Source of the DNA: Cymodocea nodosa
Lineage: Eukaryota; Streptophyta; Magnoliopsida; Alismatales; Cymodoceaceae
DNA: 64,000 nt
Assembly: GCA_036874045.1 (NCBI GenBank)
Contig: CM072339.1
Location: 18,731,501 to 18,795,500 of the forward strand
Direction: 5' to 3'
In this document: positions 1 to 12,959 of the stretch, piece by piece
Position numbering within the stretch: position 1 is the stretch's first letter
Layout of the letters: every line of letters starts with the position of its first letter
Translations under genes and position numbers: made by a program
The notes under the pieces: generated by a model
The model's database searches: none
Told to the model about the DNA's origin: nothing
The model's input: the letters and a program-made list of their open reading frames with translations, nothing else

Positions 1-1451
1 ACTACCACTGCGACTGCAACCTGATTTAGAACAGCATTCATTGGTGTGGTACTTGTTAGTAAGGGGAATGAAACTTGTAGTGACACTGAGAATAGTAATG
101 GGAACTTGACGGTATCATGAAAACCTGTAGAAACTAGTGAACCTAAGGATGAACATCAATTCTTATCTCCAGAAAACCTGTGTTAAAGGAGAATCAATAC
201 ACTTGCACTTCTACATGACAATTTTTTCTCATTTCGATGACTTTTGCATATTCTTTCTTGCCTATTGTTTGGGATTTCTTGACTGAAATCTTATTGTACA
301 TGTTGATAAAAGACTACTAACCCATAAAAGATCGATGGTAGTGGGGGTGGTAGTTGCACTATGGTTCTATCAAACATTAAGATGAAGCATTTTATACGCC
401 CAAAGGTAAGGGAAACAACCAATATTTCATAAATCATGTTATTATCACCTTGCAAAAATGAAAAGAAAAACTCATTCAAGAATCCAACGGTGAACAAGGG
501 GGGTTGCTTACCTGGGAGAGATGATACTCTGGACCACTTGTCAGCGAGAATGAAATGTAGCCTTTGGTTTCATTTTTATCATTTGTATCTTCAACAGAAA
601 AAAGGAATATGAGACATGTAGCCACCCACAATCAAAAGATTCACTGACGAACAATGTTTTGCTAAAACCTACTCAAAATTGGCTTTTGCCAACAAGATTT
701 CAGCTCTTGAATGTTCTCCTTCCAAGGCCCTTCATCTCCTTCTTGAACAATTTCGGCATTGTCTTCCTCAACCTTGATTGCATTGATGTGGGTTGCCGTA
801 ATCATGGGTCTCTACACAAAACAAAATGTGGAAAGCTACTTAAGTTCTTGATTATACCATAACAGTCAAGCACTCCGCACAACCATGATAATTTGATTAG
901 CAAGAGGAATACCCAACTAGTGCCAATTGTCCGTAATGGATATCTATAAGGAGAAAGCTCGCATGATTAAAAAAAAAGTATAGAACGATGGCCCTTGGAT
1001 CTGTTTCTCGGCAATCGAAAATAAACGCAGTGGATGTTTTACTTTATTAAACACTTTCCCTTTCAGCAAAACCAGCACAAAGTACTACTGGAATTTATCT
1101 TGTTCAATTAAAATTACTCTGACAGAACTTGATTATCGTCTTCAGCTCAACCAACAAAAACGAAGAATCCATTCCACATCCACATCCACCACCTCTTTTA
1201 ATTGGCATTGAAGTCAAACCATGAAAAAAAAAAAAAAAAACATCTTTATAGATGCATCACAATCAAAAAAGGAAACAGATCCAGATCAATCACTACGTAA
1301 GTCTACAACAGATTGGGAAAAAGATGGTGAGTGGATCCGGGCTACTTACCTGAACAAAATCAAAGTGGTCGTGCTTGATCATGTTGCCGAGCATCAGGAG
1401 CATGGTCAGTGTGAGAAAACCCGACACTATCTGCCTGGGATCCACGGCCAT
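1..1451 (-). CDS. O-fucosyltransferase-like protein, MANNAN SYNTHESIS-RELATED type (5' part)
   Basis: Partial gene; exons read on the minus strand are 1451-1350, 811-673, 588-512 and 20-1 (cut by the window edge), all with GT/AG borders and a continuous frame of about 113 residues. Residues 1-34 hold a short N-terminus and a hydrophobic stretch (about 8-25), as expected for a Golgi type II membrane anchor. Residue signatures match the plant MSR branch of GT106-like O-fucosyltransferases: GPWKEN...ELKSCW in exon 2, then KGYISFSLTSGPEYHLSQ in exon 3, followed by VAVAVVV at the edge, where the family has its conserved start of the nucleotide-sugar-binding domain. MSR proteins are linked to mannan synthesis in the Golgi; that role is family knowledge. 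The start at 1451 was chosen because MAVDPRQIV fits the family N-terminus; an in-frame upstream ATG would add about 11 residues. The catalytic part lies outside the window. Confidence 0.8.
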
Positions 1452-1776
1452 GGCACACCCACCAACAGAAGCTCCACCGGGCATATGGGAGGTAGCGGAA
1501 CAATGGAGCCGGCCAACTCCGATCTAAGCAAATTCCTATGTCCACATCAGGTTGGAGAGAGAGAGAGAGTGGGTGTGTGTATATGTGGCAGTTGAGGTAA
1601 TTGGAACTTTGGAGCTCCGGCAAGGAGAAAGAGGATGGGGGGAGAGGAGGGTAGTGGCGCCCCTGTTACTTCTTGCCGACACCGCCAAATCCAAGCGTAG
1701 TTACTCGCGTTCTTCCTCCCCCACCTTCAAATTTGCGGTTTAAAAATAGTGTTTTTCTTTATCTTTCATGGAAGAA

Positions 1777-1778
<2 letters not shown>
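1452..1778 (-). promoter_or_regulatory. Probable 5' UTR/promoter of the MSR-like gene
   Basis: Sequence directly upstream of the first exon. It contains a short (GA)n run near 1555-1566, which reads (CT)n on the gene's strand, a pattern common in plant 5' UTRs. No TATA box is clear enough to mark. Open frames on both strands here overlap the first exon and look like shadows. Confidence 0.3.

Positions 1779-1832
<54 letters not shown>
1779..1832. repeat. Uninterrupted run of 54 T
   Basis: Positions 1779-1832 are all T, followed by a short A-run. It could be the poly(A) tail of a minus-strand retroposon or a slippage-expanded homopolymer. No SINE or gene copy was recognised beside it. The length is likely to vary between individuals and sequencing runs. 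Confidence 0.9.
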
Positions 1833-1838
<6 letters not shown>

Positions 1839-2439
1839 TGGAAGACGGTGGTATGTTTGATTGTGTGGGGCATCAATGTTTTAAAAAAGATCACTTCTAA
1901 AAGATACAAATTAAAGTATAGGGTAATGATTGCGAGAAGTGTCAACTTTTCCAAAGGTACTCGTATCATTTTTGCATCGTAATGTTTATAACGACATATT
2001 TAATTTAATTTTAACATATTACTTTATAATATTAGATGTAAGATTTAGGATCTATTTATGTATTAAGATTTGAATGAAATGAACATACATAAACTTATAT
2101 GCAGCACTACCAGAGATGATTAAGTTTGGTATCTTTATTGTTAGTTGACGATTGGTATGAATGTGGGAACAGAAATAGATGATTGGTATCAAACCACAAG
2201 ATTTTTTAAGTGTTTTGTGACAAAATACGAGACCATTACAACAGATTTTCAAACAAGATTGCCTAGAACAAGTAAATATCAATGCTAATATGAACTCTCC
2301 AAGCAATTGTGATGTTAAGAGAAGTCCGAGAAGAAAAAGGCCTGAAATCACAAGATCAAGTAATGATGACGTTCAAAGATCTATCAAGCTAACTTTCAAC
2401 ATATGTAAGCATGATACATTCATACTTGAAATAAAGACA
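1833..2439. other. Gene-free AT-rich stretch
   Basis: No coding region, RNA gene or repeat could be recognised. Short open frames here lack domains and biased codon use. Confidence 0.5.
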
Positions 2440-2730
2440 ATGAGCAAAAGGGAGTGGAAGGGAGCGGAAGTGTAATCTTAAGTAAGTGGACGTGGAAGAC
2501 ACTGATGTGGAAGGGAGCAGACATGGAAGGTAGAGTAGATGCAAAGAGAAGCAACACACGGAAGCTCAAGTGAGTATACGTGGAAGATGGAAGTCGAGCG
2601 GACACGGAAGACATTGATGCAGAAGCTCAAGTGAGCAAACGTAGAAGACATCAATGCAGAAGGAAGCGAGCATGGAGGCTCGAACAAGTGGATGTGGAAG
2701 ACACCAACGTGAAAGGGAATGGATGCAAAA
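2440..2730. repeat. Purine-rich degenerate minisatellite
   Basis: Repeated variants of GTGGAAGACA, GATGCAGAAG, AAGCTCAAGTGAGCA and GGAAGGGAGC occur about every 30-60 bases. The clearest tandem pair is the AAGCTCAAGTGAG...ACGT.GAAGA block around 2560-2660. The strand is strongly purine-biased. Open frames through it arise because the repeat avoids stops, so no gene is called. Confidence 0.6.
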
Positions 2731-4374
2731 GGTAGACTAGATGTGATTTCTAGGTCATTTCTATTGTTACGATGATGAGCTGAGACGAAAAATGGAAGAC
2801 GGGCAAGAAATTGCAAATGTGTTTCCATCTAATTCTAAACTCTCGGACTTAGAATATGTTTTCCAAAATTTACTAAAGAGATGGAATTTACTTTTCATTA
2901 AAAAATAAATTTCAAACATGCATGAACAAGTTACCCTTGGATTTTAGACAATTTTTTTTTTCCTTTTCATCTAATTCTAAATGTACAAACCTTACTTTAT
3001 GAAAAAAAAAGTATTGATTTAATATAAAATAATATATAAAAAAATAAATTTAATATAATGTTTTTAAAAAATTATAGTAAAAAAATGTTAGGACTACTAC
3101 TACATTCCATTAAAAAGATAAAAAAAATAAAGCATCTTGTACCGTTTTTATACACCAGTTCCACGACTTGTTGACATATCTTTTTAATCAAAATCTCAGA
3201 TCTATTTACGAGGTAAGTAAGTTACGGTAAAGGGATTGGACTGAGATGGTAAAATATCCCATTTGTCCAACGCCCATCATTCACAAGCTTCAAACGGTAG
3301 TTTCCTTGCCGTAGTTTAATTTACTTTGGGTCCTCCCTTGATGGTTGATACCTACCTTACGTAACCAATCGGCTATCTTTTGTTGCTTTCTCTGAAAACA
3401 TGAGAAACTGGAGGAAAAAAATTGTTGGGTTAGATGTATAAGGTGGTCCCAAAAAAGGCAGAGAGCATTTGCCAACCAAAACATGACATCTTCTTTCTTT
3501 AATTGACTTCACCACACTTATTGAATACGTTTCGACTTCAGGCTGCTTGAATCAATTTTCGGTTCAAGACATAATAAAATCAAACCTTCATAAATGGTCT
3601 TTAATTTAGCCGAACAAACACCGTAGAAAACCCTTTAAACTGTTACTTCGAACCATCAAAGCACAACTGTAAAACAAAAAAAACAAAAAAATGAATGAAA
3701 ATGGCGAAGCTTCGAGAATGCGCTAGAGAGTTCACGCGTCGGCCATGATTTTTCTGTTTTTTCCATGATCGTTCACAAATGCACAATTCTGTAACAAAAA
3801 CAAAAAATAGAAAAAATGAATGAAGATGCATAAATCAGGGACGATGAAGAAAAAAAAATTGGAAAGGGGGCCCTCCGATTTCCTCTTCCTCGAGATTGCA
3901 CCGACAATCATCAAACTTCGTCAGAGACAGGGAAGACGCAGGGTTGAGCGGCGAAATAAAATATATATAAATAAAATGAATAAAAAGAATAAAATCATGA
4001 TAACATAGTTTGACCAAATCTAAAGGAAAAATAAAACGTTCAAGGATATAAAATGGAAATATCTAAAATAAAAAAGAATTAAATATCTTAAGTTAAATTA
4101 TAAGATGTGATATTAAAAAAAAAACACCAAAAAAAAAGAGAGAAAGGTGTAACCAACGCACAAGTCCAATCAAACCAGTCGATCATCTTCTGCAAAATAA
4201 AAAAATACATAATAATAATAATGGAAATGACTGACTTCGGTCTGCTTTGGTTTGGTTTGGTTCGATCGATGTTCAGTCAGACCGAACTTTCGTTTCATCC
4301 TTTTTTTTCAGAAAAAAAATATAAAAAGAGTAATAATTAATTACTTTTGGAGGGTAAATTTATTCTAAAAGAAA
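2731..4374. other. Gene-free stretch with a MITE-like end
   Basis: AT-rich with many A-runs and no recognisable gene. Near 2966-2992 the sequence CATCTAATTCTAAATGTACA resembles the terminal part of the MITE-like elements at 16157 and 21197. A short unit like that of the downstream minisatellite is already visible near 4038-4105. Confidence 0.4.
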
Positions 4375-5085
4375 ATTTAAACGTCTAAAATAAATAAAAA
4401 ATAAAAATAATTTAAGATATCAAAATCAAAGTATTTTAGATATAAAAATACAAATATATAAAATAAGGAAAAATTTAAACATCTTACATATAAAAGTATA
4501 AGCATTTAAGAGATTAAAATTAAAATATTTTAGATACAAAATATAAGTATCTAAAATAAAATATCTTAAACATCTAAGAAATTAAAATCAAAACATTTTA
4601 GATACAAAATATAAGTATCTAAAATAAAATCAAATATCTTAAATATAAACATCTAAGAAATTAAAATCAAAACTTTTAGATACAAGATATAAGTATCTAA
4701 AATAAAATTAAACATCTTAGATATAAAATTATAAATATCTAAGAAGCCAAAATCAAAATATTTTAGATTCAAAATATATCTAAAATAAAATCAAAGATTT
4801 TTGATATAAAATATAAATATCTAAAGAAAAGAATCAAAATATTTTTGATATAAAATATGAGTGTCTAAAATAAAATCAAACATCTTAGATATAAAAATAT
4901 AAATATCTAAGAAATTAAAAGTCAAAATGTTTTAGACATAAAATGTAAGTATCTAAAATAAAATCAAATATCTTAGATGTAAAAATATAAATATCTAAGA
5001 AATTAATCAAAATATCTTAGATATTAAAAATATAAATATCTAAGAAAGTAAATCAAAATATCTTAGATATAAATTATAAATATTA
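4375..5085. repeat. AT-rich minisatellite, 70-88-bp unit, about 8 copies
   Basis: The core ATTAAAATCAAAATATTTTA and its variants recur near 4427, 4513, 4581, 4660, 4748, 4829, 4915 and 5003. Each is followed by AAGTATCTAAAATAAAATCA and then an ATCTTAGATAT...ATATCTAAG segment. The last two blocks are complementary to each other, so each unit could fold into a hairpin. Copies have diverged by substitutions and small gaps. No coding function. Confidence 0.85.
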
Positions 5086-7767
5086 ATCTACATTCTTTTT
5101 ATGAAAATGTGAAAGGTATAGAATTAATCGTTAAACATTGAGAGGTTCCTTGATGCATATATATACATAATATATACATATCAAAATGCACCCTAAAATA
5201 TATATAATGAGATGTATTTCTTATTCTGAAGGAATATCAAAAGTCAAGAAAAAACTCACATTAAACACAGAGTCATTTGCATTTTGTACCTCTTAAATCA
5301 TTCAATTCCAAGGCGTTGGATTTATGGATTCTACATTTGAAATCAACCATAATTAGCTTGAAATCCTCTATATGTAGCCAGTTTTACCTTCCTTTCATCT
5401 TAAGGAAACAACAACTCCTATTACCAAGCTTGACCTTGCATCTCTCTTTAGACAACTCCCAAGGAATGTGAATGCACGTAATCTTCTTAAGCAATTCAAA
5501 ATAATCCTTTTTCCTGGTAGATTGCGGCATCCTAATTACCATTTTTTCCCACTACTTGATTTTGAATATTAATGACAAACATGCAGCAAAATCAGATTCT
5601 ACAAGGGATAGCTCACTCTCCTCCGTAGAAATGGTGGTTGATTAGTTGCCTCCATTTGCCATGAAAAGTTTGTCCATACATTTTGCATGCACAATGGAGA
5701 TGCCTTGCACCATACTTGTATGTTGCTGGGCATCTTTTTTAGAACAAGTTGAACATAATAAGTTACATGATCAATTCTGCAACACAATTAGACAAGACAA
5801 CAATCTAAACATGGACATTAAGAGATTGACCACACATGGATGGACGTCAATTTCCATGTTCAGAGCATCAACATGGAATTCATGTCAATTGGAATCTGCA
5901 GCACTTCAGCATGAGATGAAATGTTATGGTCTTGTTAAACAGAAGATGTAATTACTCATGCATTACAGCAAAGTAAGTAGGGCTGAAATAATACTTGCTT
6001 CCAACCCTTACATGGACTTGTTTTAGACAGGAGTATGCTTGCATGATAGATTTCTGAATTGATGGTCCACCTTTGCATCACATACTTCAAACGTAAAAAT
6101 TGTGAACTTGTTTCTTGTGCTGAAATTTCTTGCAAGAACAACAGATAAACATATCGAGACCGCAATCGAATGTAACAGATTTTTGGATTCTCTTGCTTTT
6201 CAATCTTCCAAACACGACAGTGCACATCATGTCCTACTTTGGCAGTCTTTTGAGAAAAAACAAGGCATGCCTCTTTTCGTTCCATTCTAAAATAGGGCAA
6301 ACATCTCTCTTGTTTATGTGGTGCCTAATTGTATTTCGTTTTGGAATGAAAAGCAAGATAACAGGCTTCATGCTCAATGTCATCACATCTTCCTCAGACA
6401 CAATATCTACATGATATTGTTTTGCCATATTGAATGCTAAATTCTGATAAGAAAGTTCACAAACTCAGATCTTTAGCCTGTCGTCATTCTTACCAGCATG
6501 AAGATGTCATATAAATAACATGGTGCCTAGTGTTCTCCAGTGTCAAGCACTGTTTCAACCGTATGTTATCTTCGACGGAGAGATACTTCACCTTCAATAA
6601 TTCTCATTTAGAATCAAATTACCCTAGCTTCTCGGTTCATGTGTGTATTTGTTGTAGTCCTCTTTAAACTTGCAATTGCATCAAGGCTCTAATACATGTG
6701 TTTATTGCCATTTCTGCCTGTGTCAAGCAACAAGATCGATGTGTTGTTCCACAAATACTCAGGGTATGGTCGCAATGCAAAATCTCGACCAACAACAATT
6801 GTTTTTGGTTTCTTTTCATACGTGCATGACAAAAAAAAAAGGTTTCTTCAATTTCATCTAAAATTAATCAAGGCACAAGCACATGATGTGGACTGACCGA
6901 CATCAGTAAATGTGCAAATAGTACTTCGAATCTATTTGTTCTGTACGTTGTCTTAAAATCACATCTTGGAATCTCACATAAATGTCACGAGACCTACCAT
7001 TTGCCTAAAAAATGCTTTTCAATGTATGATCTTCGTACAATTTAAATTGAAATGAAAAATTAATGGTACTGTTTTTCTTCTTTTTTTCCCTTCTGTGTGC
7101 ACTTTTTTAATTGATGATTGCTTTCAACGAGAAGTTGGTCAGCTCTGGATGAGCGAACACCACACAGTGATGGGTGTATCAACTAATCTCTTTGCCATTG
7201 AAGACGTACAACTTGTCATGATCGAGATTAAAGCTTTTATGTCATTGTGAAATGTGGTGAGCATATAATTATGCCCCACAATGAATTCATTTCTCTACAA
7301 CCCACATTTCCTTCTCTTTTTTCAACTCAATTGTAGGCCTCCTCCTATTCTTCACCTCTTTCTCAAAGATACAAGGTTTTTAAAATATCAATCTCTCCAT
7401 TTGTGTTCGGCCATCTAGGCCAATCTCTTCAAGTGAAAAGTTCTTTTGTCCTTGCAAAGCTACTGTAATGCATGTTGGGCATCACACAACCAGTGCACAT
7501 CACAAATCCAAAACAAACCAATAGGTACATGTAATCAAAAGCAAGAAAAACTCAGAAGTTATTGAATATCGACAAGATATTCTCATGATTTCTATTAATA
7601 TACAGATCCCAAAGCAAAAAAGAGAGCACCAAATAAATATACTTGAGCAAGGCGAAACCAAAGGAGAGTTCATAGCATCAAAAAAGTTAAGAATTGACTT
7701 TCCTATCTTTTGTGTTATTTAAAAAAAGTCTCGATCAATTGTGAAAGAGAGAAGTTCGTCGTCCTTG
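5086..7767. other. Gene-free stretch, no element recognised
   Basis: About 2.7 kb with open frames of at most about 115 codons on both strands, overlapping each other, without domains. The composition is less AT-extreme than the flanks, so it may be an old mobile element, but I recognise no family. Confidence 0.4.
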
Positions 7768-8000
7768 CCCGAGAAAACTCGCTGACGTCTTTGTTTTCGG
7801 AAACGTCCTGATTTATTGCACCGCCCATCCCACCCTTTCCTCCTCTTTCGTTGTTCTTCCTTCCTTCTCCGCCCGAGAAAACCCACCGTCGTCGTCGTCG
7901 TCGTCTTCAGAAACCTCCTCGATCGCATCGCCTGTCCCGCCCTTTCCTCCTCGTGCTTACTTCCTTCTCCACCCGAGAATGCTCGCTCACCATCCTCGCC
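7768..8000. repeat. GC-rich tandem repeat, unit about 102 bp, 2.3 copies
   Basis: Units begin CCCGAGAA at 7768, 7872 and 7972 (104 and 100 bp apart). Each full unit carries TTTCCTCCTC and ends TTCCTTCTCC. The second unit includes a (GTC)n run near 7879-7903. The third unit is cut short. Open frames on both strands follow the repeat and are not called genes. Confidence 0.8.
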
Positions 8001-8223
8001 CAATAAAAATCCTTAAGGGTTCCATTAATCACTAAAGAAAATCTAGCTAAGGTAATACACATCTTCATCTACGTTATCCATTTGTTAGCAAAGCTCAAAC
8101 CCCTGATTATCAAAAAAAATTTTAAATTCTATTTTCAAGAAATTAATAAGAGTCTCTTAGGGAAAAAAAAAAAAATTTCATGTAAATGATTGAAGCTTGA
8201 TATTCTTGGCAGCAAGCATATGC

Positions 8224-8250
8224 ACGCATACATACATACATACATACAAA
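8224..8250. repeat. (ATAC)n microsatellite
   Basis: Five to six tandem CATA units, slightly imperfect at the left end. Confidence 0.85.
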
Positions 8251-10435
8251 TAAGAAATTAGTTATTTTTTGAAACCTATATTCTAGGCAGCATTTAATGC
8301 TTTGGAATAATAGTGGAATCAAATACATTTCTTCCTTGGAGCTAGTGATGATATATTTTATATATATGTATATATAAAGTAATGATAAAAATTAAATATA
8401 TAATAAGAAATGAAACAAACAGGTCCGGCCCAAGGACGGAGTGGCCAATCCTGATCCGGCCCAGCTTGGTTTACTCGTCTAGTTAAGAGAAAAGAATGTC
8501 GAGAGATGTGCACGAAAGGGAGGAGCCAGAGCCATCTATGACGAATCGAACTGAAGTGCAAATATTCTTGCAAAGGTTTTTATTATAAAAAATAAAATAA
8601 AATAAAATAAATAAAGACCTATATTTTTTTAAAAAAAAACTTAGGAATTAACAAGTAGAATTTCGAAAATCATTTCTATTCATTATGTGGACAAATAAAA
8701 GGAGTCAAATGTGAAATTTACAAAAAAAAGGTCTTGAATGAGAAGCTATTGGAGACTAAAGAAGTATAGATGTTAAACGGACCAGGTTGGACCTTGCCCT
8801 CCTAGCCGAACATGGTCGAACCATGTTTCGGGCCGACATACAGCGCAGCCATGCATGTCGACCTCACATGGTTCCAACACAAGTGTTGGAGGCACGGCGC
8901 ACGAGCACCATTAGTCAGTCAGGGTAGGGGCATCAAATCAAGGCTGGGGTCATGACCCACAGGGTGGGGGTTGCCTTTCTTATCGACCCATGTAGATTAT
9001 GTAGATACAATTAAAATGTGTCATTGACTAGCACATGTTTATACAAGTTAAGTCTACAAATTCTATTCGTACACTTTTTTCGTTAAAAAATAAAACGACA
9101 ATAAATAAAGTGTTTGTGTAGTTACAGGAAATGACAAAAAATTAATAATTTTTTTAAAATTTAAAAATTTTATTATTTTTGAAAACTAATATTTTAAATA
9201 TTATAATAAATATTAAATTTTCATTAAATACAGATGTAACATGTGAAATAACATGTTTGTCATAAACATAAATAATATTGTTCATTACAATTTAATTTGT
9301 TTCCAAAATAGACAATATATTATATGAAAATGTTATAATACATATTACATATTATCTCTTTATTACATAAAGAATATAATTTATTCATGCATTTTATCAA
9401 CTGCTCACTTTCTTTGTTCAATACTTATTTCACTAGTATAATATATTCATTTTTCTTTAATATTAGCAAGAAACTTCATCAAGATCATCAACATTTATTT
9501 TAATTAATTCATCTATAAGATCTTCAAGTAAATATTCTTATTCAATATTATTTATTTAATGTATTATTTATGTTATACTAGAATATGTTAATGTATTATT
9601 TAATATTATTAAGTTGTGTTGGAATTAGTTATGTTATGCTAAAATTAATGTTACTTATTTAACGTATTATTAAGTTAAGCTAGAATATGTTAACATATTA
9701 TTTATTCTCATGATATTAACGTATTATAATCTAGCATCATTCTTTAGCGTTATTTTTATTTTAACTTATTATAATTATAATACGTTATTATTTATTTATT
9801 ATTATAATCATATTTTGTTGATGTTACGTTAAAGTTATTAATTATTTTAATCTATTATAACTATAATGTGTTATTTATGATTTTAATTATAATTCATATA
9901 TTTTAATTTATTATAGTTATGTTATTTATTATATTACTAGTCAGTGTCATTTTCCTATAAGAAACAATGAGATGTGTTTTCTTTAATTCAGAAAAAGATA
10001 AGAAAAAATCATCTCTTCCATTTCTAAGAGTACAAACACAAAAAATGAAAAAAAAAAAAATCATCGTTTCCTTTCCACCTATTTCCCCTGTCTCCCCTCC
10101 TTACATAAAACTATACTTACAGCATTATAAATTATGTCTGACACAATCTGTTAACATTTATAAAAAAAAAGAAAATTAATAAAATATCAATGACAATGGT
10201 CAGGGCTTAACACAGTCAATAATGCTAATACCATGCATGGGGCCCAGCCGTACTCTTGTCGGCCCAAATACACGATGGGATGGACTGGTACGATCCAAAT
10301 GACGTATACGATTTAATTACGTAACAATATATATATTACATGTACGAGTAGAAAATTTTCCCTAGGGGAAGAATCTTCCACATGGATGGATGATGCCATG
10401 CGTGCATTCTACAAAGTCAACATGAATAGTCTAAA

Positions 10436-10437
<2 letters not shown>

Positions 10438-10468
<31 letters not shown>
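10438..10468. repeat. (CT)n microsatellite
   Basis: About 13 CT units after a short C run. Confidence 0.9.
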
Positions 10469-12289
10469 ACCTCATCTTAACTAGTACATATGGATTCTCA
10501 ATAATATCTCTGATGGTCATCAGTGCGATGTTCACCCATCTATCATGGTCTCCACTACAGAAGGAAGCCTCTGGGAGACTAGATTCATGCAATTATTCAG
10601 CGAATATAACCACTAATACAAGCCAATCTTCTCTCCTTCCCTCCCACCTATATACAATCACAACTTAATCTTTCAACTATGCAGCAGCAGCAATAGTATA
10701 TAATCATAAAAGAATAGAAGTCAACCATAGATTTTTCTACAAAAGTCAGAGGTTTTAGGTTGCACGCAGCCATATATATATCACCCTCTTGTCCTTCCTG
10801 ATCAGATGATGCGGCCACCACCCCCGCCCCTATCCACCGCCCTTTCCAAGCAAGATGGGTCAAGTTATTATAAAGCTGTCACTGTTTGAAATGGACATAT
10901 ATGTATCCCTGCTTGCGTACGTGTAGATTAATTACAATATAAAAACGAAGATCATGTAATCTCCAGCTCGTCTTATTTTATTATTAATTCATTTTGACTT
11001 GGCAATGAACCTGTCGCAATAATTGATTTAGTCTTTAGTTTTATGTATGGTATAATAACGACCTTACGTTTGACTTTTAAAAGTACTGCTTACACTATTA
11101 TGTCTTGACAAAAGATAATTTCGTCATGTCCTTCTCCTTCATTTAACAACATTATGTTAATCTAGTTGCTCACAAATTAATGAATATGAATTTCAAAGAA
11201 TTAATAGTCACAAATTTCTTCTAGGGTTTAGGTTTAATTATGATTCACGGCATCAATCAACATACACGTCTGGATCGTAGTAGTCTCATCGATAATCTTA
11301 TATATTCTGGTCATAATTAAGTCACACATTTCTTATCACATCACCCTTATTAGAGGAAAATGAAAGATTTTGAGTTAGAATTTCGTGTGATGTTAGAGTA
11401 GATTCATATACATCAACTCATGGATATTTATAAGTATAAAAATAAACTAAAGGTAAAGAAGAACATTGGAAAAGTCTTACTCAGATATTAACAAGAGGTA
11501 GAATCCAGTTATATACCATGATAAATCTCTCTATCCACGATCAGTTCATTTTAAAGAAGATTTTAGCAGTTTCGTCCCATCTACTAACGTAACAGATGTG
11601 TTTCTTATCTCATTTGTTGCATGAGGAAAAACAAGAGAGGGAATAGAAACGAGAATGGATATACATAAGACAACGGACCGGCATAGGTTCTTATCCACGC
11701 ACGGTAGATTGCAGATTGTAGTAGTTAGCAAGTTATCAGCGTCAACCTCGTGATTTGTCCTACCTTGATATGTAACATTTTTTCAGTTTTGAGCCCCTTT
11801 CAGTGATTGCTTTGTCAAACATTGAACCACCTGTAGTTATTTCTGGATTGCAAGGTCATTAACATGAAAGCATTGTTGTTATGATAGCCGGGGAAGGAGC
11901 TTCAAATTTCAAATCATGCAACCACAAGTCAATTAAAGTAACTGTCGTTTCTTTCTGATGTACAAAAGCAGCCACAAGTCGATAACAAGTTCTCTTGCTC
12001 ATCCGAGATTCTTCCTGATCAATCCCTCTTTGATTTGAGAAAGCAACCACAACTGATTGGTCTTCTCCCTCGTCATATGAGAACACCGTGAAAGATAATC
12101 AATCTTTGGTTGAAATCTAAGCAAAACCTTTACCAATATTATCAGAAAAAAGAAAAATACTACTAACACGTCACAAAATATGAGTCTATTAAACTTTCCA
12201 TCATGCTTCGGCAGATGTAATAAAGTATAGATCTTCTCACCGACAGTTTCAAGCAACTTCTTATGGGAACACAACTTTTTCCAAAATGG

Positions 12290-12600
12290 CTGATGTTAAA
12301 ATCTGACTTAAAATTGATTGGTATTTAGTGGAAGGCCTAACAACATATATATTATTAGTCATAGGTTCTATCTTCATTCTTTTAATATAAGACCTTTTTC
12401 AATATTCTTCCTTACTTGTTATATATCTGTATGACAACAAGTATCTACAAATGAACGTGTGTAAAATCAATTTTGATACCATATATGTTAAATTTTAACT
12501 CAAAATCAATTGACATTGAGTAGAAGGTTCAACCCTATATTTGTCACAGGTCTCATCTTCATTTAGGACTTTTTCCAACAAGTGGCTCACAACTTCAAAA
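12290..12600. repeat. Two diverged tandem copies of a dispersed repeat
   Basis: A block with TTAAAATCTGACTTAAAATT, a TGGTATTTAGTGGAAGG-like segment and a TCTATCTTCATTC...GGACCTTTTTC-like tail occurs at about 12294-12410. It recurs, diverged, at about 12486-12590 as TTAAATTTTAACTCAAAATC, TGACATTGAGTAGAAGG and a similar tail. The same kind of block is common in plant intergenic DNA; its parent element is not identified. Confidence 0.5.
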
Positions 12601-12959
12601 TTCAGATGGGATTAATAACTAACTATTAATATTAATATAGTTATAATTATTATTATTTTGATAAATATAACTTCATTGTGACAATATCAATATTATTATT
12701 TTGTTTATTAATAACAATTAATATCAATTATTTTGCATGTTTTTATTAATGATATAGTGATGATCTTTGTTTAGATGTAGAAGGTCGGTAGTAAAGCATT
12801 TTATTTCAGGTCACATTATATTCCTTCGTAAGCCTAACAATGAAATTCTCAAAGTGATCCCTATGAAATAGTTATTTCGAAATATAATTGCATGGAATAA
12901 GGGAAAAAAAATAAATCTTAATTCTCATTCCTAAATTGGCACACATATAGGATATATGA

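Larger units (their letters stand above)
8006..12289. other. Gene-free stretch
   Basis: About 4.3 kb without a recognisable gene. Around 9000-9960 it is extremely AT-rich with loosely repeated TATGTTATGCTAGAATATGT-like blocks. GC-richer islands lie at 8420-8480, 8785-8990 and 10230-10310. Frames such as 10648-10863 (minus) have no recognisable domain. Confidence 0.4.

Noticed and set aside
1221-1595. 124-codon open frame on the plus strand
   Set aside because: Antisense to the first exon of the MSR-like gene.
4375-5085. CRISPR-like appearance of regularly spaced repeats
   Set aside because: Units are tandem, diverged and have no unique spacers; the window is eukaryotic.
10648-10863. 71-codon open frame on the minus strand
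   Set aside because: No recognisable domain and no supporting splice or promoter signs.
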